A DNA stretch of 64,000 nucleotides from Ilumatobacteraceae bacterium. GTDB lineage: Bacteria; Actinomycetota; Acidimicrobiia; Acidimicrobiales; Ilumatobacteraceae. The notes under the pieces were generated by a model. The model did not search any database, was not told the DNA's origin, and saw only the letters and a program-made list of their open reading frames with translations. Positions 46,255 through 54,799 of this stretch are shown here, one piece after another. The stretch lies in contig JAOBWK010000065.1 in assembly GCA_025463305.1 (NCBI GenBank), positions 13,420-77,419 of the forward strand, in the 5' to 3' direction. Positions within the stretch are counted from its first letter, which is position 1. Each line of letters begins with the position of its first letter. Made by a program: the position numbers and the translations under genes.

Positions 46255-46932
46255 TTAGCCGAGCCGGTAGCCGATGCCCCACACGGTGGCGAGCGGCAGG
46301 TCGTCGCCGAGCTTCTTGCGCAGCTGGCGGACGTGCACGTCGACGGTGCGGTCATCGCCGTACCAGTCGACGCCCCACACGCCGTCGAGCAGCTGCTGGC
46401 GCGTCATCGCGATGCCCTGGTTGCGGGTGAGGAACGCGATCAGGTCGAACTCGCGCGTCGCGAGCGCGACGATGTTGCCCTTCACCCGCACCTCGCGGCG
46501 GGCGAGATCGATCTCGTAGTCGTCGCCGACCGGTAGCACGGTGGCGTCGGCGGCCGGCGCGCTCTGCCCGCGCCGCAGGATCGCCTTCACCCGGGCCACG
46601 ACCTCGCGTGGCGAGAACGGCTTGGTGACGTAGTCGTCGGCGCCCAGTTCGAGCCCGAGCACGCGGTCGATCTCGCCGTCGCGCGCCGTCAGGAACAGCA
46701 CCGGCATCGTGCTCTTCTCGCGGATCCGGCGGCAGACGTCGAAGCCGTCGATGTCGGGCAGGCCGATGTCGAGGATCGCCAGGACGGGCAGGTGCTGGCT
46801 GATCAGCTCGAGCCCGCGCTCGCCGGTGGCGGCGATGAGGACCCGGAACCCGGAGGCGCGCAGGTACGTGTCGAGGAGGTCGGCGATGTTCGGATCGTCC
46901 TCGATGACGACGAGCGATTGTTCCGTGACCAC
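46255..46932 (-). CDS. OmpR/PhoB-family response regulator
   Basis: The 225-residue regulator has a receiver domain (VIEDD, phospho-Asp55 in LAILDIGLPD, Thr in FLTARD, Lys in DDYVTKPFSPRE) and a winged-helix domain (ALATREFDLIAFLTRNQG, GVWGVDWYGDDRTVDVHVRQLRKKLG). It is the upstream member of a regulator-kinase pair. The GTG start is preceded by AACGAT at 6 nt. The kinase gene begins 56 nt after its stop. Confidence 0.9.
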   Translation of the reverse strand: MVTEQSLVVIEDDPNIADLLDTYLRASGFRVLIAATGERGLELISQHLPVLAILDIGLPDIDGFDVCRRIREKSTMPVLFLTARDGEIDRVLGLELGADDYVTKPFSPREVVARVKAILRRGQSAPAADATVLPVGDDYEIDLARREVRVKGNIVALATREFDLIAFLTRNQGIAMTRQQLLDGVWGVDWYGDDRTVDVHVRQLRKKLGDDLPLATVWGIGYRLG

Positions 46933-46938
46933 GTCCCT

Positions 46939-46944
46939 ATCGTT
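46939..46944 (-). promoter_or_regulatory. -10-like box of the OmpR-type regulator gene
   Basis: Minus-strand AACGAT (46944-46939) ends 6 nt before the GTG start. The first base differs from T. Confidence 0.35.
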
Positions 46945-46979
46945 GCACCTCGATCATGTGCTGCGCCGGATCGACTGTG

Positions 46980-46985
46980 TACCGT
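46980..46985 (+). promoter_or_regulatory. -10 box of the ABM-domain gene (leadered)
   Basis: TACCGT lies 50 nt before the ATG. The implied leader of about 44 nt contains GGAGGAA (47024-47030), 5 nt before the start codon. This gene is a leadered contrast to the many leaderless ones. Confidence 0.5.
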
Positions 46986-47035
46986 GCAGCAATTCGTCGG
47001 GCGGATCTGCCGCTCGCAAGGTCGGAGGAACCCCC

Positions 47036-47341
47036 ATGTCCAAGGTCGCTGTCATCGCCAAGATCCCCGCTCAGCCCGGCAAGCGCGACGAGCTCGTCGC
47101 CGCCCTCCAGGCCGCGCTCGACAACGCCGAGGGTGAGCCGGACACGCTCAAGTACATCCTCCACACCGACGCCAACGACGCCGACGTGGTCTGGTTCTAC
47201 GAGCTCTACACCGACAACGATGCGTTCGTCGCCCACGGCACGAGCGACGCCTTCAAGGCCATCGGCGCCTCGCTGCGCAACCTCGCCGGCGGCCGCCCCG
47301 AGCTGACGATCCTCAACCCCGTCGGCGGCAAGGGCCTCTGA
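47036..47341 (+). CDS. Antibiotic biosynthesis monooxygenase (ABM)-domain protein
   Basis: The 101-residue protein is a single ABM/YgiN-like dimeric ferredoxin fold: VAVIAKIPAQPGKRDELVAAL, then LKYILHTDANDADVVWFYELYTDNDAFVAHGTSDAF, then a short C-terminal strand. Such proteins act as quinol monooxygenases, heme-degrading enzymes or dimerisation modules; the specific role is unknown. It has the best Shine-Dalgarno sequence in the window, GGAGGAA, suggesting strong leadered translation. A hairpin follows its stop by 5 nt. Confidence 0.8.
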   Translation: MSKVAVIAKIPAQPGKRDELVAALQAALDNAEGEPDTLKYILHTDANDADVVWFYELYTDNDAFVAHGTSDAFKAIGASLRNLAGGRPELTILNPVGGKGL

Positions 47342-47345
47342 TGCG

Positions 47346-47363
47346 CTGACCCGTCCGGGTCAG
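47346..47363. terminator. Hairpin after the ABM gene
   Basis: CTGACCCG, TC, CGGGTCAG is a perfect 8-bp inverted repeat (the loop opens to at least 4 nt in practice). It starts 5 nt after the ABM stop, and its right arm contains the stop of the decayed minus-strand gene. No U-run follows. Confidence 0.55.
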
Positions 47364-47787
47364 AAGCTGTAGGTCGCCGTCGCCGATTGCAGCAGCGGGA
47401 GATCGAGGAACTGCGCGGGGTAGGACGCGATCGATTCGGAGAACGACGGCGCGGTGATCTCGACGACGATCGCGGACGCGATGTCACCGACGCTGTTGCG
47501 AACGCTGACGTCGATCCGCGAGGTCTGCGCGCCGGCGGGCAACGAGAGCGGGAGCTCTCCGGCTGATTGGGCCGCGAACGTGGTGCAGCCGTCGTTGTAG
47601 TCCGCACTCGAGGTCCCCCTGGACCGTGACCATGCTCTGGCCGCTGGAGATCACGACGCATCCGGTCGTGGGGCAGGCGGGTCCCGCCGGCCGCGGACAG
47701 CCCGGTCGTCACCTGAACTGCCCTCCCGTGACGGTCCCTCCCCGGATCTCCACGCTCACGATGGCAGGTCCGGTGCACCGTCGAATC
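47360..47787 (-). pseudogene. Remnant of a gene with an in-frame stop and a frameshift
   Basis: Minus-strand translation gives protein-like pieces in sequence. PAIVSVEIRGGTVTGGQFR is followed by TGA (47709-47711). The same frame then continues through CPTTGCVVISSGQSMVTVQG until about 47610, and a one-base shift leads into YNDGCTTFAAQSAGELPL and a tail ending LPLLQSATATYSF at 47360. Composition is low in Arg and rich in alternating Val, Ser and Thr, as in extracellular beta-sandwich domains, unlike the Arg-rich shadows elsewhere. No family is recognised. It could be a decayed secreted protein, or an intact one damaged by sequence errors. Confidence 0.5.
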
Positions 47788-47802
47788 CGGGGAACCCCTA
47801 CA

Positions 47803-48549
47803 TCACGCGGCGACTCGCACTCGGCGTGGGATGCTGACCTCCACCTCGACGCCGGGTGACCACTGCACGATCGGATCGCCCGTGGGTACGGGGAGTCCGG
47901 CGGCGGTGATCAGCTCGTCGTCGTAGCGAAGGAGCTCGGCGGCGTGCAGCGGCCAACGCTCGTGATGGGCGCGGGCACCCCAGTCGCTGCCGAACATCCG
48001 GCTGTAGAGGCGCCAACGGGCCGACAGGAAGTGGTCGCGCTCGACGAGCGACTCGTCGAGCCGCTCGCCGATGCGCACCGACACGTGGCTGCTCGCGCCA
48101 CGCGGGCCCGGGTAGCGCCGCACGCAGTCGTACGTCGCGGTGTCGCCGGCAGCGCCGGAGCCGGAGACGTCGATCGACATCGCCGACCACATGTACGGCA
48201 ACCGGTAGCCGGCTCGCGCCGCAGTCACCGCTGCCAACCGCCCGGCGTCGAGGCTGAAGAACCAGATGCCCTCGGTGCCGTCCGCCGCTGTCACATAGGT
48301 GCGGACGTTGGTCTCGGGGAAGACGTTGAGGTACGGCACCACGCCGACGAGCGGGAACCGCACCCGCATCCGGAACGGGACGAGCGACACCCACGCCCGG
48401 TCCTCGAAGAGGTGGACGCGCAGGCCCGGCGGCAGCAGCCGTTGCACGATGGCCGCGTCGTAGGGCCAGTGCACGAACGTGAGCTGCTCCCAGCCCATCC
48501 GCATGATCGGGTGAGGCACCTCGACGGTGGGGTCCGGTCCGTGCGGCAC
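47803..48549 (-). CDS. DUF2071 (YqjF-like) protein
   Basis: The 248-residue protein matches DUF2071, an acetoacetate decarboxylase-like fold. It has QLTFVHWPYDAAIVQRLLPPGL at the N terminus, WVSLVPFRMRVRF, YLNVFPETNVRTYV, GIWFFSLDAGRL and a C-terminal strand before WSPGVEVEVS. Enzymatic activity in this family is not established, and a lysine nucleophile as in acetoacetate decarboxylase is not evident. The GTG start is supported by TAGCGT 6 nt upstream. It diverges from trpC. Confidence 0.8.
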   Translation of the reverse strand: MPHGPDPTVEVPHPIMRMGWEQLTFVHWPYDAAIVQRLLPPGLRVHLFEDRAWVSLVPFRMRVRFPLVGVVPYLNVFPETNVRTYVTAADGTEGIWFFSLDAGRLAAVTAARAGYRLPYMWSAMSIDVSGSGAAGDTATYDCVRRYPGPRGASSHVSVRIGERLDESLVERDHFLSARWRLYSRMFGSDWGARAHHERWPLHAAELLRYDDELITAAGLPVPTGDPIVQWSPGVEVEVSIPRRVRVAA

Positions 48550-48555
48550 ACGCTC

Positions 48556-48561
48556 ACGCTA
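48556..48561 (-). promoter_or_regulatory. -10 box of the DUF2071 gene
   Basis: Minus-strand TAGCGT (48561-48556) ends exactly 6 nt before the GTG at 48549. No Shine-Dalgarno sequence is present. Confidence 0.58.
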
Positions 48562-48602
48562 CGGGGGCGAAACCGATCGGGGTGGCGCAGCGGGCGAGCC
48601 GG

Positions 48603-48608
48603 TAACGT
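48603..48608 (+). promoter_or_regulatory. -10 box of trpC
   Basis: TAACGT ends 8 nt before the trpC ATG, slightly longer than the usual 6-7 nt. Transcription would start at or very near the ATG. Confidence 0.5.
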
Positions 48609-48616
48609 CCGAGCGC

Positions 48617-49402
48617 ATGGCGACGTACCTCGACCGCATCCTCGAACGACATCGCGAGGTCGCCGCGGCCGACACGCGCAGCGTCGCCGACCTGGCCACC
48701 GAGGCGTGCGGGATGGCGCCGGTGCGTCCGTTCGCGGCGTCGCTCCGTGTCTCGGCGGCGTCCGGCGAGCTCGCGGTGATCAGCGAGATCAAGCGTCGCT
48801 CGCCGTCGAAGGGCGCGCTGAACATCGATCTGGATCCGGCCGCGCTCGCCGCGCAGTACGCGGCCGGCGGCGCTGCGGCGATGTCGGTGCTCACCGATGT
48901 CGAGTTCTTCGGCGGCTCCGTCGCCGACCTCCAAGCCGCGAGGGCCGCGGTGGGTCTGCCGGTGCTGCGCAAGGACTTCACCGTGGGCGCGCTCGACGTG
49001 TGTGATGCCCGGTTGATGGGCGCCGATTGCGTGCTGTTGATCGCCGCGGCACTGCCGCCCGACGAACTGCTCGGCCTGCACGCGCTGGCCGACGACATCG
49101 GCATCGAGGTGCTGGTCGAGATCCACGACGAAGCAGAGCTGGAGGTCGCGCTCGCCGCCGGCGCACGGATGGTCGGGGTGAACCAGCGCGATCTGGTGAC
49201 GTTCCAGGTCGACCACGAACGCGCGGTGCGGATGGCCGGCCTGATCCCGGCGCATGTCGTCCGGATCGCCGAGAGCGGTGTCCGCGACGCTGCGGATGCA
49301 CGAGCGCTGCAGGCTGCCGGCTACCACGCCGTGCTCGTCGGTGAGACGCTCGTGACGGCCGACGATCCGAGTGCGGTGCTGGCGGGGCTGCGCGGCGCCT
49401 AA
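48617..49402 (+). CDS. trpC: Indole-3-glycerol-phosphate synthase
   Basis: The 261-residue TIM-barrel enzyme closes the indole ring in tryptophan synthesis. Recognisable motifs are AVISEIKRRSPSKGAL (catalytic Glu and Lys near 60), SVLTDVEFFGGS, LPVLRKDFTV, VEIHDEAELE, VGVNQRDLVTFQVD and IAESGVR. It begins a trpC-trpF-trpB-trpA run; trpE, trpG and trpD are outside the window. A stable hairpin follows the stop at once, so trpF may be expressed partly from its own promoter. Confidence 0.94.
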   Translation: MATYLDRILERHREVAAADTRSVADLATEACGMAPVRPFAASLRVSAASGELAVISEIKRRSPSKGALNIDLDPAALAAQYAAGGAAAMSVLTDVEFFGGSVADLQAARAAVGLPVLRKDFTVGALDVCDARLMGADCVLLIAAALPPDELLGLHALADDIGIEVLVEIHDEAELEVALAAGARMVGVNQRDLVTFQVDHERAVRMAGLIPAHVVRIAESGVRDAADARALQAAGYHAVLVGETLVTADDPSAVLAGLRGA

Positions 49403-49407
49403 TTGAA

Positions 49408-49427
49408 CCGGGGTTTGCCGACCCCGG
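49408..49427 (+). terminator. Hairpin between trpC and trpF
   Basis: CCGGGGT, loop TTGCCG, ACCCCGG forms a perfect 7-bp stem starting 5 nt after the trpC stop. No U-run follows. It may terminate or attenuate readthrough into trpF. Confidence 0.45.
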
Positions 49428-49432
49428 CGGGA

Positions 49433-49438
49433 TACCGT
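49433..49438 (+). promoter_or_regulatory. Candidate -10 box of trpF
   Basis: TACCGT lies 9 nt before the trpF ATG, right after the intergenic hairpin. The spacing is longer than for the clear leaderless genes, leaving a leader of about 2-3 nt at most. Confidence 0.4.
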
Positions 49439-49447
49439 GCACACGCG

Positions 49448-50104
49448 ATGTTCGTCAAGATCTGCGGTATCACCAACGAGGACGACGCCCTGCTCGCCGT
49501 GGCGATGGGCGCCGATGCTGTGGGGTTCGTGTTCGCTCCCTCGACCCGCCAGATCGCCGCGCAGCAGGTGTACGACATCACCCGGCGGCTCCCACCCGAG
49601 ATCCTGACCGTCGGCGTGTTCCGCGACGAACTGCCGGCGCGCGTCATCGACATCGTCAACCGCTCCGGCGTGCGCGCCGCGCAGCTGCACGGGCACGAGA
49701 CGCCGTCCGACGTCGCCGCGGTGGCCGAACAGGTGCGGTGGGTCATCAAGGCATTCCCCGCCGGCAGCCCCGATGCTCGCCGCGCCGATCAGTTCGGCAC
49801 CGACATCGTGCTCGTCGACGCGAAGACACCCGGTTCGGGCACGATGTTCGACTGGTCGCTCGCCGACGAGGTGGCCGCGGGACCGCGGCTGATCCTCGCC
49901 GGCGGCCTCACGCCCGACAACGTCGCGGCCGCGGTGCGCCAGGTGCAGCCGTGGGGGGTCGACGTGTCCACCGGGGTCGAGAAGTCGCCCGGCAAGAAGG
50001 ACGCGCTCAAGGTCAAGGCGTTCATCGAGCGTGCCCGCCAGGCCGCCCCCGTCCAGTACGTGGGGCCCGACGAGATGCCCTACGACTGGGCAGATGACGA
50101 ATAG
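49448..50104 (+). CDS. trpF: Phosphoribosylanthranilate isomerase
   Basis: The 218-residue barrel isomerase has the general-base Cys in [14 protein letters not shown] (Cys6), [23 protein letters not shown], the catalytic Asp in [28 protein letters not shown] and [16 protein letters not shown]. It performs the step before TrpC. A tail of about 20 residues after the barrel ([18 protein letters not shown]) is an acidic extension. trpB follows after 28 nt with its own Shine-Dalgarno sequence. Confidence 0.95.
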   Translation: MFVKICGITNEDDALLAVAMGADAVGFVFAPSTRQIAAQQVYDITRRLPPEILTVGVFRDELPARVIDIVNRSGVRAAQLHGHETPSDVAAVAEQVRWVIKAFPAGSPDARRADQFGTDIVLVDAKTPGSGTMFDWSLADEVAAGPRLILAGGLTPDNVAAAVRQVQPWGVDVSTGVEKSPGKKDALKVKAFIERARQAAPVQYVGPDEMPYDWADDE

Positions 50105-50132
50105 CTCCTCGCTGAGCTCGAAAGGACCAATC

Positions 50133-51290
50133 GTGTCGATCATGGCCGAGCCCTCCGCGGAGGGCCGCTTCGGTGAGTTCGGGGGCCGCTACGTGCCCGA
50201 GACCCTGGTACCCGCGTGCCAAGAGCTCGAGGCGGCGTTCCGCGACGCGTGGTCGGACCCTGCGTTCGTCACCGAGCTGAACGACCTGCTGCGCGACTAC
50301 GCCGGCCGGCCGAGCATCCTCACCGAGTGCCACAACCTCGGCGAGCAGCTCGGCATCCGCCTGCTGCTCAAGCGCGAGGACCTCAACCACACCGGCTCGC
50401 ACAAGATCAACAACGTCCTCGGCCAGGCCCTGCTCGCCAAGCGGATGGGCAAGACCCGCCTCGTCGCCGAGACGGGCGCCGGTCAGCACGGCGTGGCCAG
50501 CGCCACCGCCGCAGCGCTGCTCGGCATGTCGTGCAAGGTCTACATGGGCGCGGTCGACGTCGACCGCCAAGCGCTCAACGTGTTCCGGATGAAGCTGCTC
50601 GGGTCCGAGGTCGAAGCCGTGGAGAGCGGCAGTCGCACGCTCAAGGACGCGGTGAACGAGGCGATGCGCGACTGGGTGGCCAACGTCGCCGAGACCCACT
50701 ACTGCCTCGGCTCGGTGATGGGCCCGCACCCGTACCCGTGGATGGTGCGCGAGTTCCACCGGGTGATCGGCAAGGAGGCGTTCGCGCAGTGCAACGACCT
50801 GCTCGGCACGACGCCCGACGTCGTGGTCGCATGCGTCGGAGGCGGTTCCAACGCGATGGGCATCTTCAGCGGGTTCGTCGACACGCCGGCGCGGTTGATC
50901 GGCGTCGAGCCGGCAGGCGGCGCTGCCGTCGGCCGCGGCATGCCCGGCGTGGTGCACGGCATGCGCAGCTACCTGATGCAGGACGAGTACGGCCAGGTGA
51001 TGGAGGCCCAGTCGATCTCGGCCGGCCTCGACTACCCGGGCGTCGGCCCCGAGCACTCCTACCTCGCCTCGATCGGTCGGGCCGAGTACCCCACCGTCAC
51101 CGACGCCGAGGTCATCGAAGCGTTCCAGCTGATGGCCAAGAGCGAGGGCATCATCCCCGCGTTGGAGTGCGCCCATGCGATGGCGTGGATCGCCCGCGAG
51201 GCCAAGTCGTTCCAGGGCCAGACGGTGCTGATGAACCTGTCCGGTCGCGGCGACAAGGACGTCAACCAGATGATGGAGATCCTCGGATGA
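50133..51290 (+). CDS. trpB: Tryptophan synthase beta subunit
   Basis: The 385-residue PLP enzyme joins indole and serine. The Schiff-base Lys91 lies in [13 protein letters not shown], the phosphate-binding loop is [10 protein letters not shown], and [15 protein letters not shown] marks the N terminus. It is a TrpB1-type sequence, consistent with a TrpA partner. AAAGGA lies 6 nt before the GTG at 50133, which is preferred to the ATG three codons later. trpA overlaps by ATGA, as expected for an equimolar complex. Confidence 0.95.
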   Translation: MSIMAEPSAEGRFGEFGGRYVPETLVPACQELEAAFRDAWSDPAFVTELNDLLRDYAGRPSILTECHNLGEQLGIRLLLKREDLNHTGSHKINNVLGQALLAKRMGKTRLVAETGAGQHGVASATAAALLGMSCKVYMGAVDVDRQALNVFRMKLLGSEVEAVESGSRTLKDAVNEAMRDWVANVAETHYCLGSVMGPHPYPWMVREFHRVIGKEAFAQCNDLLGTTPDVVVACVGGGSNAMGIFSGFVDTPARLIGVEPAGGAAVGRGMPGVVHGMRSYLMQDEYGQVMEAQSISAGLDYPGVGPEHSYLASIGRAEYPTVTDAEVIEAFQLMAKSEGIIPALECAHAMAWIAREAKSFQGQTVLMNLSGRGDKDVNQMMEILG

Positions 51291-52087
51291 GCACGCCCAC
51301 CACCGCCGAGATCCGGACGTTCGGCACGATGGAGACCCAGCTTCGCGCCAAGCGCGCTGCGGGCCGCAAGCTGCTGGTGCCGTACATCACCGGGGGCCTC
51401 GAGGGCTGGCAGCAGGCCATCCGCGCCGCCGCCGACAACGGTGCCGACGCGATCGAGATCGGCCTGCCGTTCTCCGATCCGGTGATGGACGGGCCGGTCA
51501 TCCAGGAGGCGTCGCAGCGCGCGCTCGAGGCCGGCATCAACATCAACATCATCTTCGACCAGGTGCGCGAGCTCGACGTCGAGATCCCGCTCGCGGTGAT
51601 GTGCTACTACAACACGATCCACCACGCCGGCCACGAGCGGTTCGCGCACATGCTCGACGCGGCGGGCATCGTCGCCTCGATCGTGCCCGATCTCCCGCTC
51701 GAGGAGTCCGGTCCGTGGTGCACCGCCGCCGACGCCGAGGGCATCGAGACCGTGATGCTCGCGGCGCCCACCGCGCCCGACAGCCGCCTGCCGCGCATCG
51801 CCGCGCGCTCTCGCGGTTTCATCTACAGCGTCGGTCTGCTGGGCGTCACGGGGGAGCGCACCTCGCTCGCCGCCTCGGCCACGTCGTTGGCCGGCCGGCT
51901 GAAGGCCATCACCGACGTGCCGGTGCTCGTCGGTGTCGGCGTGTCCAACGCCGAGCAGGCGCGCGAGGCGTGCCAGGTGGCCGACGGTGTCATCCAGGGC
52001 GCCAGCGTCGTCAAGCGGCTGATGGACCACGGCCCCGAGGCGGTCGGCGAGTACGTCGCCGAGGTCCGCGCCGCCATCACGTTCTGA
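51287..52087 (+). CDS. trpA: Tryptophan synthase alpha subunit
   Basis: The 266-residue barrel protein cleaves indole-3-glycerol phosphate. The catalytic Glu lies in [22 protein letters not shown] and the Asp in [12 protein letters not shown]. Other family segments are [32 protein letters not shown] and [11 protein letters not shown]. The N terminus bears a 15-residue extension. It is translationally coupled to trpB and ends the trp run. Confidence 0.94.
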   Translation: MSTPTTAEIRTFGTMETQLRAKRAAGRKLLVPYITGGLEGWQQAIRAAADNGADAIEIGLPFSDPVMDGPVIQEASQRALEAGININIIFDQVRELDVEIPLAVMCYYNTIHHAGHERFAHMLDAAGIVASIVPDLPLEESGPWCTAADAEGIETVMLAAPTAPDSRLPRIAARSRGFIYSVGLLGVTGERTSLAASATSLAGRLKAITDVPVLVGVGVSNAEQAREACQVADGVIQGASVVKRLMDHGPEAVGEYVAEVRAAITF

Positions 52088-52101
52088 CGTGACGGGCTGA
52101 C

Positions 52102-52395
52102 ATGACGGTGCCGCCCGACGCAGCAAGCTGCGATCTGTGCGAGGCCGCGCACATGACGGAGTGGTACCACGAGGACGACCTCTGCTGGATCGCCGAGTGC
52201 GAGTTCTGCAGCGTGCCGATGGTGGTGTGGAAGGTCCACGATCCGGCACCGCCGGACGACGTGAAGGCCCACCTCCACGCCGAGCTGCGCATCGTGGTCG
52301 AGCAGCGCCTCGGCGTCGCGTTCTACATCGACGACAACATGCGCAACATCCCCGACCACTACCACGCCCACGCCAGGCCGCGACGTAACCTCTGA
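52102..52395 (+). CDS. Small Cys/His-rich protein of unknown function
   Basis: The 97-residue protein is not recognised. It has two CxxC pairs (CDLCEAAHMTEWYHEDD and CEFCSVPMVVW) that would suit a zinc site, and a His-rich ending IPDHYHAHARPR preceded by YIDDNMRN. It is rich in Trp, His and acidic residues and has no signal peptide or membrane helix. The ATG is 14 nt after the trpA stop, so it may belong to the trp transcript. The promoter box for bcp lies within its last codons. Confidence 0.65.
   Translation: MTVPPDAASCDLCEAAHMTEWYHEDDLCWIAECEFCSVPMVVWKVHDPAPPDDVKAHLHAELRIVVEQRLGVAFYIDDNMRNIPDHYHAHARPRRNL
52386..52391 (+). promoter_or_regulatory. -10 box of bcp-fabZ, inside the preceding gene
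   Basis: TAACCT ends exactly 6 nt before the bcp ATG and overlaps the last codons of the 97-residue protein. The bcp transcript is predicted to be leaderless. Confidence 0.58.
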
Positions 52396-52397
52396 GC

Positions 52398-52850
52398 ATG
52401 CTCGCTCCAGGTGACAAAGCCCCCACCGCCGAACTGCTCGACCAGGCCGGCGCACCGTTCAAGTGGTCGTCGATCAAGGGCCACAAGACGCTCGTCTTCT
52501 TCTACCCGAGGGCCTCGACGCCGGGTTGCACGCTGCAGGCGTGCGCGCTCCGCGACATCGTCGGACAGGTCGGCGACACCAAGATCATCGGCGTCAGCCC
52601 CGACAAGCCGGCCGCGCAGCAGAAGTTCGCCGACAAGTACGAGCTGCCCTACCCGCTGCTGGCCGACACCGAGCACGCCTTGGCCGAGGCGTACGACGTG
52701 TGGCAGGAGAAGGTCAACTACGGCAAGCGGTACATGGGCATCGTCCGCTCCGCCTTCCTCATCGACGAGAAGGGCAAGATCGAGCAGGCCTGGTACAAGA
52801 TCAGCCCCAAGGACACGCCGGTCAAGCTGCTCGAAGCGCTCACTGCGTGA
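52398..52850 (+). CDS. bcp: Thiol peroxidase / peroxiredoxin (BCP/PrxQ type)
   Basis: The 150-residue PrxQ-type peroxiredoxin has the peroxidatic Cys44 in YPRASTPGCTLQACALRD and a resolving Cys49 five residues later, the pattern for an intramolecular disulfide. It reduces H2O2 and organic hydroperoxides in the cytosol using thioredoxin. The Thr of the usual PxxxTxxC is present (STPGC). The stop overlaps the FabZ-like gene by GTGA, so both enzymes come from one mRNA. Confidence 0.92.
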   Translation: MLAPGDKAPTAELLDQAGAPFKWSSIKGHKTLVFFYPRASTPGCTLQACALRDIVGQVGDTKIIGVSPDKPAAQQKFADKYELPYPLLADTEHALAEAYDVWQEKVNYGKRYMGIVRSAFLIDEKGKIEQAWYKISPKDTPVKLLEALTA

Positions 52851-53275
52851 GCGACCTGCCCCGTCCGCAGGACGTCATCGCCCATCGCTCGCCGTTCCTG
52901 TTCGTCGACGAGCTGACCGCGCTCGAGCCGGGCGTCAGTGCCACGGGACGTTGGCACCTCACCGGTGACGAGTTCTTCTTCGCCGGGCACTTCCCGGGTC
53001 GGCCGACGCTGCCCGGTGTGCTGATGTGCGAAGCCATCGCCCAGGTCGGCGCGATCGCACTGCTCACCGATGCCCGCTTCACCGGCAAGCTGCCGCTGTT
53101 CGGCGGACTCGATGGGGCGCGCTTCCGCCGTCAGGTCGTGCCTGGCGACACGCTCGACCTCACCGTCGAGCTCGGGCGGATGTCCGCCCGAGCCGGCAAG
53201 GGCAGCGGCAAGGCGCTGCTCGACGGAAAGGTCGCCTGCGAGTGCGACCTGATGTTCGTGCTCGTTGATGCGTGA
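52847..53275 (+). CDS. fabZ: 3-Hydroxyacyl-ACP dehydratase (FabZ-type hotdog)
   Basis: The 142-residue protein has the FabZ active site: His48 in FFFAGHFPGRPTLPGVLMCE with Glu62, and the RSPFLFVDEL start segment. It would dehydrate 3-hydroxyacyl-ACP in type II fatty acid synthesis. It faces the fabD-fabH-fabG-acpP-fabF cluster tail to tail across a 27-bp gap, and no other dehydratase is visible in that cluster. It is translationally coupled to bcp. Confidence 0.87.
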   Translation: MSDLPRPQDVIAHRSPFLFVDELTALEPGVSATGRWHLTGDEFFFAGHFPGRPTLPGVLMCEAIAQVGAIALLTDARFTGKLPLFGGLDGARFRRQVVPGDTLDLTVELGRMSARAGKGSGKALLDGKVACECDLMFVLVDA

Positions 53276-53302
53276 CGGTCGACGCCCCTGACGCTCGGTG
53301 GG

Positions 53303-54487
53303 TCAGCCGCCGGTGCCGATGACGACGGAGCCGTTGTGGCCGCCGAAACCGAAGTTGTTGGAGATCGTCGGCCCCGGTTCCCACTGACGTGGCTCGCCGA
53401 TGACGAGGTCGATGGTCATCTCCGGCGACAGCTGCTTGGTGCCGGCGGTCGGCGGGATCAGCCGCTTCTGCATCGACAGCAGCACGGACGCGGCCTCGAG
53501 CGCGCCGGCGGCGCCGAGCGCGTGACCGGTGACGCCCTTGCCACTCGTCATCGGCGGCGGGCTGGCCCCGAACACGGCGGTGACGGCCTCGGCCTCGGCC
53601 TCGTCGTTGAGCGGGGTCGAGGTGCCGTGGGCGTTGATCTGACGGATGTCGCCCGGCTGCAGGCCGGCGTCGGCGAGGGCGAGCTCCATGCAGTGGATCG
53701 CCCCGACGCCGCCGGGTGACGGCGCGGTGATGTGGTGGGCGTCGGCCGTGCTGGCCGCGCCGAGCACCTCGCCGTAGATCGTCGCGCCGCGAGCGATCGC
53801 GATGTCCCAAGCCTCGAGGATGAACGTGGCCGCACCCTCGCCCATGACGAAGCCGTCGCGATCGGCGTCGAACGGGCGGCTGGAACCGACGGTTGACAGC
53901 GCCGTCATGTTCTGGAAGCCGGCCATCGCCGACGGCGTGCCGGCGGACTCGGCGCCACCCGTGACCATCGCGTCGCAGCGACCCCACGCGATCTGGCGGG
54001 CGGCGTTGCCGATCGCATGCGTGGCCGCGGCGCAGGCCGTGCAGATCGTCTCGTTCGGCCCCTGCAGGCCGTACCGCATCGAGATCGCTGCGCCCGAGGC
54101 GTTGCCCATCATCATCGGGACGAGGAACGGCGAGACCCGGCGCTCACCCTTGGTGAGCCGGATCTCGACCTGGTCCTCGAGGGTCTGCAGACCGCCGATG
54201 CCCGTGCCGTAGATGATGCCGAAGCGGCGTGGATCCACGTCGGGGCGCCCGGCGTGCTCGAACGCCTCGATCGCAGACGCGATCGCGAACTGCTCCACCT
54301 TGTCGGCGCGGCGCGCGTCCTTGGGGCTGTCGTAGTACGGCAGCGGATCCCAGTCGGCGATGCGGTTGTTCTTGGTGCCGGTGATCCCGGGCCCGAGCAA
54401 TCCCTGCCAGTAGGCGTCCTTGCCGAGGCCGCACGGCGCGACCACACCGAAGCCGGTGATCGCGACGCGCCGCCCGAGGCCCTGCAT
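53303..54487 (-). CDS. fabF: 3-Oxoacyl-ACP synthase II
   Basis: The 394-residue condensing enzyme has the thiolase-fold Cys-His-His triad: Cys in ETICTACAAATHAIG (about 162), His in NAHGTSTPLND and His in GVTGHALGAAGALE. The GFGG loop before the C terminus also fits. It elongates acyl-ACP with malonyl-ACP. Its ATG shares one base with the acpP stop (TGATG), giving tight coupling to the carrier protein. It ends the fabD-fabH-fabG-acpP-fabF operon. Confidence 0.94.
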   Translation of the reverse strand: MQGLGRRVAITGFGVVAPCGLGKDAYWQGLLGPGITGTKNNRIADWDPLPYYDSPKDARRADKVEQFAIASAIEAFEHAGRPDVDPRRFGIIYGTGIGGLQTLEDQVEIRLTKGERRVSPFLVPMMMGNASGAAISMRYGLQGPNETICTACAAATHAIGNAARQIAWGRCDAMVTGGAESAGTPSAMAGFQNMTALSTVGSSRPFDADRDGFVMGEGAATFILEAWDIAIARGATIYGEVLGAASTADAHHITAPSPGGVGAIHCMELALADAGLQPGDIRQINAHGTSTPLNDEAEAEAVTAVFGASPPPMTSGKGVTGHALGAAGALEAASVLLSMQKRLIPPTAGTKQLSPEMTIDLVIGEPRQWEPGPTISNNFGFGGHNGSVVIGTGG

Positions 54488-54723
54488 CAGAGCTTGCCGA
54501 CGACCAGGTCGTACGCCTGGCCGACGGTGTCGATGCCTTCCAGTTCCTCTTCGGGAACCTCGACGCCGAACTCCTCTTCGAGTGCCATCACGAGCTCGAC
54601 CAGGTCGAGGCTGTCGGCGTCGAGATCGTCGGCGAACTTGGCTTCCGGAACGACCTGCTCGGGGGAGACCGAGAGCACATCGACGGCGCACTTCTTGAAT
54701 CGATCGAACTTTTCCTGATCCAC
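54487..54723 (-). CDS. acpP: Acyl carrier protein
   Basis: The 78-residue acidic four-helix protein has the phosphopantetheine site [10 protein letters not shown] (Ser38) and the downstream helix [20 protein letters not shown]. It carries the growing acyl chain for the surrounding FAS II enzymes. The start is a GTG with CGGAGA 6-7 nt upstream; an earlier open stretch is non-coding. A 76-nt gap separates it from fabG, the widest in this operon, leaving room for extra control of ACP level. Confidence 0.93.
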   Translation of the reverse strand: MDQEKFDRFKKCAVDVLSVSPEQVVPEAKFADDLDADSLDLVELVMALEEEFGVEVPEEELEGIDTVGQAYDLVVGKL

Positions 54724-54799
54724 TGGATTCTCCGTTTGTTGTGTTGAGAGGTGTATGAGAGGTCGAGGTGAGAGTGTGCCCGATGGCGACGTTGTTCGC

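Noticed and set aside
47770..47802. GGTTCC/GGATTCGA stretch as a tRNA T-arm
   Set aside because: No acceptor stem, anticodon arm or CCA can be built around it.
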